Positions 38,232 through 51,000 of a DNA stretch of 64,000 bases are shown one piece after another. Positions within the stretch are counted from its first letter, which is position 1. The number at the start of each line of letters is the position of its first letter. This DNA comes from Erythrophleum ivorense. Lineage: Eukaryota > Streptophyta > Magnoliopsida > Fabales > Fabaceae. Below the pieces are notes generated by a model. That model ran no database searches, had not been told where the DNA came from, and saw nothing but the letters and a program-made list of their open reading frames with translations. A program made the position numbers and the translations under genes. The DNA lies in NCBI GenBank assembly GCA_026724425.1, contig JAIUCV010000397.1, positions 496,001 through 560,000 on the forward strand, read 5' to 3'.

Positions 38232-39479
38232 AAAGCATTATCCTTTCAATGTCCTCTATGGGCCGTTTCGTACATTGTATTGGATAAGCCTAATAGCATA
38301 AAATCTGACAGAATAAGACATGATAAAATTTTAATATTATACAGTGTTTGGTGATATGCCGTATAATATTGGATATGATAAAGAATAATCATTTTGACAA
38401 CAATACCCTTTACTTATAAATATATTATATTTTTAAAAATTTGTGATGCTATGTTAATTTTTTAAAAAATAAAATTTCTCATACACTAGAAATAAAAAAA
38501 TTTATACACGATATGTATATTCGATAGTCATTTTTTTCTTGCTTTTTATAAAGTTCAACTTGAAAACAAAATTTTATAAGAATTTATATGGCTACCTGGT
38601 TCTTAAATGTATGACATAATATAACAAATATCTTAATTCTATTTATCAAAGAAAAAAGAAACACTAATAAATTAATTAAGTATGCAAAAAAGGCCACTAT
38701 AGCCAAGTTTTACAAACACCACAAAAGTATAAATACCACTAAGTTTTAACATCAAGTACCATAAATTTTAGTTATCTTCAAGCAAATCCTTTACAAATTA
38801 AACTCGATGTTCACCTTGAAAACCCCAAAATAAATGCACTAGAGAGAGGTTTTGCATTAGTAAACGGCCAGTCTTGCGAACGATAAATTTCTTATTTAAT
38901 TGTCTCGTTATATTTTTATCATGTAAATGTTCTTATTTATTTTCAAAATTAAATTTACAGGAACAAAAGAGCCTTCGGATATGTTTGATTTCCTATTTTT
39001 AGAATAGCTTTTTTTTTAAGAAAAAAAATAAATAAAAAAATTATTTGATAATGTATTTTGAATAAAGTTTTTTGTAAAACCTAAAAATAGAATTGTGTTT
39101 TTAGAAACAAAAGAAATTAGAATATCTTTTAAATATTTTGTTAACTTTTATTCTGTAGAATCAAGGAAAAGGCAGAAAACAACGATTTTTCATAGTAATG
39201 ATTCAAATATATTTTTTAATTTTTTTGTTTTAAAAAATTATTCTAAAAAATACCTATTTTAAAAATATTAAAATCAGAATAGAATTAAATAGGTTATACA
39301 TTTCCTTATCCTAAATTTTTGTATAGATTTTGAGACAAATATTCGTATTTAAATAAATTTAAATCATTTTTTTTATAAAAAATATGTAAGAGAAAAATAT
39401 TTTGAACTTCAATAAATATAGAATTATACACCAAGAGCATAAAAAAGGGTTAATTAATTAGCAATTAAATTGTTGTGCT
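38232..39479. other. Downstream intergenic sequence
   Basis: The 3' UTR of the UGT gene probably ends within the first 200 bp. The rest is AT-rich with A and T runs; no gene or firm repeat end is seen. Confidence 0.45.
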
Positions 39480-41226
39480 TCTTATATTGATTACTTGATT
39501 CAGATTAAGGGTCAATAGCTTAAAGAATTTATCCTCCCTGATATACCATGCTGATGTGGAGTGTGTACACTCTTAAAATTTCTTTGACACTTGTTCCAAA
39601 TTTTCTACCTTGTGACTATGTCTATTTTGCCCTTATGCTCGTTGGAACCGCTATTCATATCAAAGCCTGAAATGTTCAAAAACTAAGTGACAATACAATA
39701 AGGAAGAGAGAAAAAAAGAACTCATATTTCATGGAATCTTAGTCAAAAACTAGCCAACTCTTAAAAACTTGTTCATCTTTCATCCTCTTTGTCTATCCCT
39801 CCATTGTATATAATAACCGTTTCTCCCAAAATAGATAACTTAATAGAAATCACCTATCCTTCTAATGCAACCCATCTTGGAGAAACTTCTCCTCCTTTGT
39901 TCATTCCATATAACCTTTACTAGTAGAATAGATTTGTCACAAGATCTATTAGAAATCTCATTACCACTAAAAGACCACTAATATATTTAGAGCTCCCATC
40001 TTGATCAATGTGGGTTACAATCAACTTCAACTGAACAGTATGTCACTCTTGAAATATCCCTTGATTTTATCTCTCACTGGATACATTAATGTTAAACACA
40101 TATCTTTATTGGGGCTATCAAGCTTATTTTGACCCTTTATGGCTAAAAAGGAATTCTAGCAATGGTTAGGGTTTTTCTCTTGAGATACCAATCACACCAA
40201 ATACTAGTATGCCTTGATTGGCGTAACCCTCACCCCTCTTAATGTTGGTAGTCCTATGCTCACCATCGCCTTAGATTTGAATATCAATCTTAGAGACCTA
40301 ACTCTCCCCACCAAAATGAAGGTTCAAGTTTAAATCATAGGCGCTGACCAAGTACCTATGGCAATTCCAATAACCCTTCATCACCAAATGATGTACAAAC
40401 TCCAAGATCATGCCCTGGATCTACATTTCCCCAACTTAAGAAAAGATGTAGTGTTCATAATTGCTTATAGATATGATGTTTCAACCATTATTCAGATCCC
40501 AACACATATTTCTAAATTTGACCTATTATAACACATGCCCTTGGAATTGACTACCAATTACAAGAAGGCATTTCATGCAAATACCAAACCTCTCCACACC
40601 ATAGCTCCATTAGGCTTGTATCTAATGGATGATGGATTGATTAAGACAATCTTCAAAATAGTAGGAGATGAAGAAGAAGGAAGCTCATCCTAATGGCCAA
40701 CAATATAACAATCACTAATGGTTACCTTAGTTCTTAAAAAAAAACAAAAGCAAGGCACTATTCCTATACATCTATTCCATCTAGACAAAACTTATAGTTA
40801 TATTGCAAAAGATCAATGAACATTTTATATGGCATTGTGCTTTAGAAGAATGTAACCCAAATTGCAGATGCTAGAATTATGATAACTAGAAAGGCCTTTA
40901 GGGTAATGAGTACAAAGAGTGTGACAAAGCTTTGACATGGAAAAAGAAAAGATCTTGTTGTCTAGCTCCTTGCACTCACACTAAAAAGAAGCATGATGAT
41001 GATAACCAAGATGGCCTTGGCCCTTGACCATGGGCAGGAATAAGGAATCCAAAGCCAATTTCTTTCTATGATCTTTTAAGAAAACTTGGCCATAATGATT
41101 TGTTGCCAAAACCTGAGCCAATCTTGCCTAAGCTTGAGTCTTTACCAAAACCCATACCATCTATAATGTTATCCTCAACATCCTAGACATATGATGCAAA
41201 CTTTCCTTGAATGGAAAGAAGAAAGG
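39480..41226 (+). pseudogene. Endogenous pararetrovirus, movement-protein region (first part)
   Basis: Remnant of the N-terminal part of a Caulimoviridae polyprotein, florendovirus/petuvirus-like. In viruses this region holds the 30K-type movement protein that passes virions between cells. Readable but stop-ridden pieces occur at about 39560-39720 and 40200-40680 (for example MTIALD-like text followed by KDVVFIIAYRYDVS near 40445). The piece stops at 41226, where a solo LTR begins, and resumes at 44725. Assignment rests on similarity of residue pattern and on the later, clearer domains in the same order. It is fully decayed and cannot encode a protein. Confidence 0.7.
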
Positions 41227-44200
41227 TGTAACACCATATATATATAGTGCTTATCTTATAACATAATTGGATTAAAACACCTATTTTCATCAATTAGCAC
41301 TTTTAGTAGTGGATATTTGCATCATTGAAAGCTAAATTAATTCATTATTAGCTTAATGGACCATGTGAGCTTACCCAACTTAATTTCCATCCCTAAGAAA
41401 TTTGTTCAATCAGAAATATCACAAATTGAAGCTTAAAACTTAGGTCCAAGGCATATATCTCAAAATCACATTACACTTTGCAATTCCTATTGAATTTCAT
41501 ATTCTGATATAAATTTTAGAAAATCATAACTAATTCTAAAAAAATTCAAATAATGTAAATTATAATTTTTTGGAAAGTTCAGGATGTCATCTAGCTGCCA
41601 TAAAAATTTTAGTTAAAAAAAAACTATGTTTGACCCACAAAATCCAATGGAATAGTACTTCATGTCTAGTGGTCATTTTGCAACAAATTTGGAATTTCAG
41701 AAATTCATATCTCCTTCTATAGGGCTCCAAATTGGGTGCTCTCAATGCTATAGAAAGCTTAGGATGCCTACTATATCTTTATAAAATTTTAGATTAAAAA
41801 AACTATGTTTGACCCACAAAATCCAATGGAATAGTACTTCGTGTCTAGTGGTCATTTTGCAACAAATTTGGAATTTCAAAAATTCATATCTCCTTCTATA
41901 GGGCTCCAAATAGGGTGCTCTCAATGCTTCATAAGCATTGGACTCCATTTTCCCCCTAAATGACACTGAAAAGCAAACTGACCACATGAACAGTGACATT
42001 GCCAGTTTCTACATAATTTGGCCAAATTTAAAAAATCATAATAAATTCTCTAGAGCTCCAAAAATAGTGTTTTTGACTCTGTGAAAAGCTATAGATTTGA
42101 TCTATATTCTTACCAAATTTCATGCACAAATTGGCCCATTTGGTTAGCTTGTGGTTTAGGCTAAGAATGTGACAAAGTTTGGGACCATAATGGGGTCAAT
42201 GTGCACCAAATGGTTTTCTAATCATATGATGACCATTTGAATACATCCAAAAGCATAAACACAGCATATAGAAACATCCTAAATGGTCTAAATTATCATG
42301 GAGCTCAAATTCACTATCCTACTTGCATATATACACATTCATGTCAAAGCTTCAAAATGCCAAAATCATGCATTCTCCTACATATGGCTCCAAATTCTAT
42401 TCATACATGATAATTGCATACTTTCATACATGCTCAAGGTTTTACATCTTATAAATATCTTATACATACATACTTTGATGTTACATTATACAAAATCCTA
42501 TCCTATTATCAGAGTCTCATGATTCAAGCTCCTTGACTTCCATTCCTTGCTCGATAAAGTTCATCTATACATGGTTAGACATAATACGAAGAAGAATAAG
42601 ATTCAAAGAATCCCAATAATTTTTTTTTTACCTTTTCAAGCATACATATATGGCACATTTTTATGTTAAATAATGCAAGCATGCAATAAAAGCTTCTAGT
42701 AAACATACATAATCAATTTTCAAATCACATAAACTCATTTAAACCAAGCATAGACTTTAGAGACTTTTGCACTAGTCTCACCCAATTTTTTTGGAACTTT
42801 TAGATTAGTCTCACCCACTTTTAGAGATATTTGACTTAGCCTCACTCTTTCTTGAGACTTCGGCTTTATCTCACCCATTTTTAGGGACTTTTAGCACAAC
42901 CTTACATATTAGGAGCCATCTTGTGTTCAAAACATGTTTCAAGAAGCATAATGGTACCAAAGCATTAAATCAATGGCTATAAATATATCTCATGGTTTAA
43001 GCATACACACAAGTATCCAATGACAATTAAACATTCAAAAAATGCATACAAGAAAGGATAGAGAGCTACCTTGAGTCAAGAAACACAAGCTTTCTTCATT
43101 GGACTTTACCTCCTCTTTTTTGCCTCACACACAACTAGGAGGATCTTGATTTTCTTGGTCTAGACACATCAAATAAGATACAATTACATCATTGGAACCA
43201 ATTCTAGCCTCATATAAACTCTATACAACCATATTCTAGCTGATGGTATGCTTATAGTTCCATATAGGGGTATAATGAAGCAACTCATATAATTCATGAT
43301 CTTGGCTGCAATTTCTCATTCAATCTAAGTCTCATGACTCCATTTAAACTCATTAGAATCATCACCAACTCACTTCAAGGAGCCAAATACCAAGTTTCTT
43401 CTTTATGTTTAAAAATGAACCTAAACTTCCATCTTATAAACTATGGTTTCTAAATTCAAATCAATGGTTCTTTTGGTGTTTATTAATCATATCTAGACCA
43501 TTTTTATCCTTGGAATCAAAGAAAACTCTCCCTAGGTACCATTTGCCTTCCTTAGCCAAGAATATATAGGAGCCTGTGGAGTTTTCTTAAGGAATTTGCC
43601 ACTTGCAAAATTTCCTAGATGTTTTATGAACTCATACATACTCTTACATAAGTTAGATTATCATTAGAAAGTTTCAAAATTTGCTAGGTGCAATTAAAAA
43701 CCTAGACATTACAACTTAAATTCTAAAGCTTTTCTTTTTGTTCCAATTGCATATTCTTAATTATCATGCTCTAAAACCCTTGTTCCTACCTTGCTATGAT
43801 CAAAATTCACTCTCTCCTTCATAGACCTAGGTTTGACCAAAATAACCATGGAAGAAAGAGACAAGATGAAGTAAGAAAAACCATAATATTTACCTTGTTT
43901 CCAAGCTTTTCAAAGGAGCTTTCTAAAGCTTCCAATCTCTCTTTCACACTCTCTCTTCCTCCTACTGAACTAGCCATAAAACATCACCAAATAAATCATC
44001 AAAAACATGCAAAAAGAGAGGAGAAAGAGGAGAAGAGGTTTGGTGAAGGAGAAGGCATGAAAAAGTATGGATTTTTTTTACCTTTTCAAATCTTCTGTGC
44101 CTTTTTTAGTAGCTCTTAAATCTATTTTGGACCAGGGGAGAGTTGGTTATAAGGGCTTGGCAGAAGTGGGACGTGATTTAAGAGGCCAAGGGGCCTGATT

Positions 44201-44724
44201 TAACACTTTTTAAAATTCCAATTTAGTCCCTAAAATTGGTTCTTTCCATTTGGACTCATTTCAATTCATTTTGAAAATTGTCTTTTCTATCATAAAATTT
44301 AGGTCCTCTAATTCATAAAATGCCTTTGGTTCCATCCAAATTGAATTTAAAACCTTATCAAATTCGATCAAAGTTTCAGTTAACTGATATTTTAAAATAC
44401 AAATTGGAGGGGTTTTGACCATTTCAAGAGTTCTCATAATTTTTTAAGGCCTCTAAGAATCTTGAAAAACTTAATTTTTTCATTTAAAGATCCCTCCTTT
44501 AAGTTTTTCAAAAGTTTCCTGAAAATTATGAAAATGCCATTAGTCTCTGTAGCTTTTCGTTTGCTATTTTTGCTATGATTTTAGGCCATCTTTAGCTTTG
44601 CATTCTCATTTCTAAATATCTAGATTATTATTCTAATCTTGTTTAGCCTCTAATCATTCAGTTTATGAGACTTTCTTTTGTAATCTTCTTAGTTTTAAGA
44701 CTTTTAAAACAATTGGGTATTACA
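41227..44724 (-). mobile_element. Solo LTR, family B, reverse (TSD AAAGG)
   Basis: 3498 bp. The left end TGTAACACC and the right end GGGTATTACA are the reverse complement of a TGTAATACC...GGTGTTACA LTR. The target duplication AAAGG is perfect (41222-41226 and 44725-44729). It contains the family minisatellite (about 42760-42905) and, uniquely among these copies, a 180-bp tandem duplication at about 41570-41930. It interrupts the viral movement-protein region. No coding sequence is present; the frame at 43796-44119 is a chance frame in the GA-rich leader region. Confidence 0.9.
41570..41930. repeat. 180-bp tandem duplication inside the solo LTR
   Basis: Two nearly identical units, period 179-180 bp. 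AACTATGTTTGACCCACAAA begins at 41622 and again at 41801, and CTCCTTCTATAGGGCTCCAA occurs in both. The very high identity implies it is younger than the LTR itself. Confidence 0.85.
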
Positions 44725-47700
44725 AAAGGCCCCAACACAAAGTTGACCATAAGGCCATTTGCTATTCCAATGGAAATCTCTCTTAGCTAGACACTCATAC
44801 TAGTTCCACAAGCTAAAGAAGTCTTGAGTTAGCATACTTGAAATGCAAAAGCTCAGAATTATGTCCAATTCGCTATTTCAATAGAAATCTCTCTTAGTTA
44901 GACACTTAAACTAGTTCCACAAGCTAAAGAAGTCATGAGTTAGCATACCTAAAGTACAAAGGCTCACAATCATGTCTTTTGTAGGATTTATTCCTAGCTT
45001 GCAAACTTATCTGTTCATACTAGACAAGTTAATACCTAAATTGATGGACTCTTTACTTAAGTGTAACAACTTTACAATAGACTCACTTATCGGATTATAT
45101 AGCTTGATGTAGATTTAAGGAAGTACATTAATAAAAATTACTTTTAGTCCAAAGTTCTCAAAGAAGGAATAGGAAGTCAAGAATTTGAAGGCATGGCTTT
45201 AACATATTAAGGCAGATAGGGCAAGAACCCAGTTTTAACCCATCTATGATTCCAATATATCATATACCTCACCATATACATCCCTTCATACTTAATGTGT
45301 GACCCCTTCATATCCATCACACCTACTTGAAGTAGATTAGCCTTAATTTTTTTAAGATGACAGATGAAATATTTAGATTTGTTGAAAGATAACTCCAATA
45401 AAAGAAACTAGTGCAACTACCTAAACAAACTTAGATATCTAAACCATCCCCTTTCTTCACTAAACATTTTCTTGAATAAACTATACAGAAACCATTGGAA
45501 ATTCAAACTCCTTTGACTTCCCTTCACCATGATCCTTTTCCATCTAATAATAGAGACAAACAACCCATAGAACATGATGTTCCAAAAGATCTTAAGCCCA
45601 TTGCCACATTCCAAAATATAGTGCCTTAATACACCTTTACAGATTAGTTCTTTAAAGATTTGAGAATTAAGAAAGGCCTTCCAATCCTAATGAAGAAGAA
45701 CCATATGTGGAAGACCCTAATGACCATTTTGAGGATCTCAATCCTCCATTTCCTCATATAGAGCAATAGAATTCCTAGTTTAAACCTACATCTGGCCCTT
45801 GGTTTACTTTCGATGATGTACAACTAGATAAATGGAGAAACATATCACATGAATTTAGAGCATGGATAGACCTACAAATGAAAGCCTAAAACTACTTTTT
45901 AGACAATTTTTGGATAGTTTATTTCTAGAATGATAGGCACTTTTCAAGAATGGTTTTAAAGCTTAGGGTGTATTGGCAAATCTAGCTTACTCAGCTCAAA
46001 AATGGCTAGATAATATTGGGAATGATCCAAAAAGAATTTGGTTATGACTTTTATCTCATTGACAAATAGAACAAATAAGAATTTTTGGAAATGAAATGTT
46101 ACTCACTTAACAAGAAAGACCTTCAATGCCATTACCAGAGAATAGTAAAGAAGCATTATATGGTCAATGGCTACAATAATTTGAACCTTATGCATACTCT
46201 TATTGCCTTATTTCCTAAAGAACTCCAGCTAAAGTTACAAAGGTCTATTCTCTCTTTGCAATGGGAGATGTCAAAGATATCGTTAGGAGAAATATATCAG
46301 TTAGCCTTGTCTACCCTTGATAAGCTTATGAATAACAAAAGTTCCTTAATTCCATAATGGAAGGAAAAAAATATGAAGCTTCAAAAGGTTTGAAAGAAGC
46401 CTTATTTACAAATCAAGTGCAAAGACAAAGACAAGTGTTCTTGTCCCACAAAGAAGAGGTCATATTTCCTCAAAACAAATTTTGACAAAAACCACAAAAG
46501 ATATAAAACTAGAAAATGTAGGAGACTAATCTATTTCTTGAGACAATAGTCCTTTAGATTTAAGAAGACATACGGGTGTTATTTTTATAGAAATAAAAGG
46601 CTCCTAGCAAAACAATGCCCAAACAAGTCAAAGAATATGGTCAAGCTTTTTTAATAGCTTCAGTCTAGTATTCTAATCTAAGATGATGAAGATACTGAAA
46701 ACATATTTTTAAAACAAGAAGCACAAAAGAAGATACTATTTTTGTTCTATTTAGATACAACAAAATGTGAGGATAAAGAATATATGAAACATCCTATCTA
46801 CTTATTCCAATCATGTTTGCAACTGAAATGCTTAAAACCACCATTTTCTTATGTATGAATGCATGTTTTGCTCAACAAATATGATAGGCCTATTTCTATC
46901 ATAGCCTACATGGATATTGGAGCATCCAAAAGCTTGATGAATTTGGCAATTCTCCTTTATGAGTATTTTAGTGCAGTTGATGGCAAGATATTCAAAGTCA
47001 ACCTGATCCCATAAGAAAATTTAGAATAAGGTTTTTTCTAAACTATTTCATTTAGACTAGAATCCTTGGTAACACTCTCCCTGATAAAGACATTCTTATT
47101 AGAATGGACATTTATTATGTTGTAAAAAATCTTTAAATCCTACTTAAAGGCATTAGCTTCAAAAATCAGTTCTCACCATATATTAATGTTCCTAAATTAT
47201 TTGAACTCCATCAAGTGTCTATAGGATATAAAGATGTCAGGGAGCAGTTGATGCAATATTGTTTAAAGAGTAGTGATTAGTTCACACCTCCATCACCATT
47301 ATGGAAGAATAAAGAATTCTTCATACAACTTCCCTTTTAAAGGAATAAGGATGTTAATCCAACAAGAGCTTCCCATCTAAAAATGAATGCAAAGGATCCT
47401 GCTTTAGCTCAAGAAGAATGTGCTATTTTATTAAAAAAGGCCTTATAGAACTAATGAAATTAGATTAGGCATGCCAAGTCTTTTATGTTGAAAAAATATT
47501 TGAACAAAAGAGAGGAAAGAAATAGCTTGTGATTGATCACAAACTTTTCACCATTTTCTTACAAGATGATCCCTCTACTAAAAATTAGTACTCAAACTAC
47601 TTATCTTAAGAAGGCAAGCATCTTTTCTGAGTTTGATTTAAAAGTTGGATTTTAGCACTTAGAAATTCACCTTGATGAAAAGTATAAAATAGAATTATGT

Positions 47701-47842
47701 ATCACTAATGCTCAATATCAATGAACTACTATGCCATTTAGACTTAAAGTGGCTTTGTCATTCTTTCTAAGGGCCATAACAAGGATTTATGAGCTTGTCC
47801 TATACAACACACTCATTTATATTGATGATCTCTTGCTCTTTT
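44725..47842 (+). pseudogene. Endogenous pararetrovirus: movement, coat, protease, RT
   Basis: Continuation of the viral polyprotein in the family order. Movement-protein remnants lie at 44725-45250. A coat-protein region lies at about 45700-46400, with a clean frame at 46085-46357 (MEMKCYSLNKKDLQCHYQRI). A broken zinc knuckle follows at 46577-46618, spaced like CX2CX4HX4C but with its second Cys as Tyr and its His as Leu. The aspartic protease site DIGA (normally DTGA or DSGA) is at 46913-46924. RT remnants run from about 47400 to YIDD at 47818-47829, the polymerase metal site. The viral text stops at 47842, where LTRs are inserted. There are dozens of stops and several shifts. The closest types are florendoviruses, which are common as fossils in plant genomes; this comes from family knowledge and no search was run. 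Confidence 0.88.
44755..44975 (+). repeat. 110-bp tandem duplication in the viral fossil
   Basis: Two units, 44755-44864 and 44865-44975, share CTAGTTCCACAAGCTAAAGA and the surrounding text with about 15% differences. A period of 110 is not a multiple of 3, so it breaks the reading frame; it arose in the fossil or killed the copy. Confidence 0.85.
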
Positions 47843-49481
47843 TGTAACACCATAATTTCTTGACTCATTTCATACTACATCTATACCTCACATCAAGCAA
47901 TTCATATAAGAGGCAAGAAAATGACATTATTTTAATGCATTTCTTAGCGTTGCGTCACACATGAAAATTCTATTTGATGTCACGTGAACTATGTGAGCTC
48001 ATACATCACATTCTCATATTTAATTATATGGATACAACTCATTTACATCACCAAAAGTGGCCTACAACTCATGGAAACTAAATGGAAGCATAATATATAT
48101 ATATATATACATTTTTAACCAAAATTTGCTCATTTCTATTACAAACTTTAAAAAATCGTAACTAATTCTAGAAACATCGAAATCATGCATTCTTGGCCAT
48201 TTTGGAAAGCTACACATGTCTAATGTATGATAAAAATATGTCCATACCATAAAATCTAATGTAAAGGAAGTTTCATATTAAAAAACATCCAAAGGTCAAG
48301 CTATCTACTGGTGTTATCACAGAATTTTATAGCAAAATTAAAAAATGTCCAATTAATTCCATAAAAATCCAATATATGCAAAGGATACCAATATAGAAAG
48401 ATGTGGATATTAGATAGAAGGAAAAAATAACTCTAGACTAGCTCAGGTATGTCTAGGTATCGTAAATCAATCAAATAATACCTGAGGTCAGTTGGAGTTT
48501 CTAATACTGGACAGAATCTTTAAAAATTCATATCTCCCTCTTTAAACATCCAAATGAGTGCTTCTAGTTGATACAAGTCACTGTGAATGTCTAGTTTCTT
48601 TGTATAAAATTTCGTGATAATTGGACATCATTTGAGCTTTTATGTGATAGATTTTATTTTCAGACTAGTATGAACAATAATGTGACCAAAACTATAAAAT
48701 TTTTCAACTTCAAAAATTCATCAAATATTCTCTAGACTTCCAAAAAGTTTGCTCTTTAACTTTTCAAAAAGATCTCAACAAAATTTAATTTCATCCTAAA
48801 TCTCATATTAAGAAGAGCTCATTTGAACAAAAAGTGATATATGATTCCGTTATGGTTAATTTTGGCTCCACATAGGATACCAAAATGTGTAACATCCGGT
48901 TTTCTGAAAACGAGAGAAAACGTGAGAAATGTAACATATAGTTTCTCCGTTAATGAATGAAACTCACGGGATACAAAAGGAAGTCTCCCCAAATGATATA
49001 GTTAAGGTCCCAAAACATTTGGAAATCATTCTAGACTCCTAAAAATGAGAATTTCAAGCTCAGACGAAAAGAAAAATGGAGCTAGAATGAAAAAACAATT
49101 TCTTATAAAAAGCTTACAAAACGTAATGGCATTTTTGTAATTTTGAGTAAATTTTGAAATTCACATAGGAGGACTTTTTAAATGAAATTTTTGAGTTCTT
49201 CGGAATTCTCAGAGGCCCTGAAAACCATGGAAAGCATCAGGACAGTTAAAACCCTCTGGTGGACGTTTTCTAACGTCAGTTGACCTAAACTTTGACTGAT
49301 TCATTTGGGAAAGTTTTAGTTCCAATTTAAGTGATTCCAAATACATTTTACTAAATTGGAAATCTAAATTTTATAATGGAAAAATGGTTCTAAAAAAAGA
49401 GCTAAAATGAAGGAGAAATGAAAATGCCAAGAATGAAGGGCAAAATAGAAATTTTTAAAAAGTGTAACTTCCTCCCACCTA

Positions 49482-49491
49482 TATATATGAT
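49482..49491 (+). promoter_or_regulatory. LTR TATA box
   Basis: TATATATATG precedes a transcript-like leader. The same arrangement (TATATATA or TATATATAGGG, then CCTC-rich, then AAACCCTA-like and GAAGAAGAG-like text) is kept at 18756-18870 in the other forward copy, so it is likely the LTR core promoter. Confidence 0.55.
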
Positions 49492-50809
49492 GAGCCCTTC
49501 TTCTCCTCTCATTATGCATGACCAAGTTCTGCCCAAAACAAGAGGAAAACCCTAGGGAGAGTGGTGCACAAGAGGAAGGCAAAGAGGAGGAGAAATTAAA
49601 AGCTTAAGGTATGGAAATTTAGTAGTTTTTCATGCTCTTTCTCTTCCAAACCTCCTCTCTTTCATTCTCCTTTGTTTTCTTTGATTAAAAGGAAGTTTAA
49701 AAATCTGTTTTAAGGGAGATATTAAGGGAAAAATTAGGATTTAAAGAGAGGAGCTCAAAGAACACAAGATTTAAGTGAGAAAAAGCAAGAAAATAAGATA
49801 ATTTCTCTTCCTATGGTTGTCATTTTTGGTGCCTTCCTCCACCATTTCGCCCACTTGAGAAACCCCTAGGAGGAGATGATTTTTAGGCAGAACCAATCAT
49901 AAAGCTAAGGAAAAAGGGTGTGGAGATTAAGAATATGCAAAGGGAATTATCAAAAGACCATTAGATTTCAAGATGCAAGTTCTAGGGTTTCAATTACACC
50001 TTATAAAATCTGATTTTGTATGATGATTCCTAGGCCTAAGTAAGAGTTTAAATGAGCTCCCAAGATCCCTAAGTGGCTCCCCATATGCTTCTTCCCTTGA
50101 GAAAATAAAGAAAGCTCCATGTAACCCAATATGCTACATGGCCTTAGCCTAGATGGGTTCTCCTAGTTAGGGAGAGTTTTAAATTTTTCTAAGGCCATTC
50201 TTGAGTCATATTTGATGAATGGAAATGAGGGGAGGCCTTCGAAAAAATTTAGAACTTATAGAAAGTGATTTGGTACCTTAGGTTCCATATTATGACCTAA
50301 AGAAGCAACATGATGTTAGGCTCTTTGTTTTAATTGTGTGATGACTCCAAGAGGCTTAAAAGGAGTCAAGAATCATATTTGAAAGGAAAGAATGGAGCCT
50401 AGAATTTATTTGATGAGTGTTGCTTCATTAGGTGCATTTATAGACCATAATGAGGGTTATAGAGCAATCTAGGGTTTAAGCAAATTGTGTAGCCTTAGAA
50501 TGTGTTTCATGAACCTAATTGGCTCCCATAAATTGTATCTAGGCCAAGAGAAACTATCTCCACCAATTTGTGGGTGTATAGCCGAGGCAAAGGAGGGAAA
50601 TTCAAGGAGAAAAGTATGTAGATTTGTACAAGGTAGCTCTCTCCACCTTCTCTCATGCATGGATATGTGTTTAGCTTGTTTTAAAATGTGTGTATATGTA
50701 TTTTCAAGCTATGAAAAGTATGCTAGCATGCCTTTATGTGCTATGACTCTTAATGCCATGTTATGTTTCTAAATGAGTATATGATGCTTGTTTGAGTTTG
50801 CTTAAGTGT

Positions 50810-51000
50810 GGAGAGGCCAAGAACTCTTCCCTTTGGTGAGAATGAGCCAAGAACCCTTGAGCTTGGTTGAGACAAAGTAAAGACTCTTCCAAAAGTAAAG
50901 TGGGCTCCCAAGAGTATGGTTGAGTCCAAAGCTCTCAAAGAATGGGTGAGGCAAGTCCAAAATCCATGAGGAGAAGTGTGAGGCCAATCCAAACACTTAG
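50810..51000 (+). repeat. LTR minisatellite (about 30-bp units)
   Basis: Five to six degenerate units of about 28-34 bp built on GGTGAGRCAAGTCCAAAA and GAGCCAAGAACYCTT. Homologous arrays sit at 20085-20250 (+), 42760-42905 (-) and 53190-53400 (-), always at the same place in the LTR, so the array is part of the family. Confidence 0.75.

Noticed and set aside
38259..38872. Possible MITE starting GGGCCGTTTCG downstream of the UGT gene
   Set aside because: Only an 8-base GGCCGTTT match at the proposed other end and no target duplication.
43796..44119. 107-codon frame
   Set aside because: Lies in the purine-rich leader region of a reverse solo LTR; not conserved in the other LTR copies.
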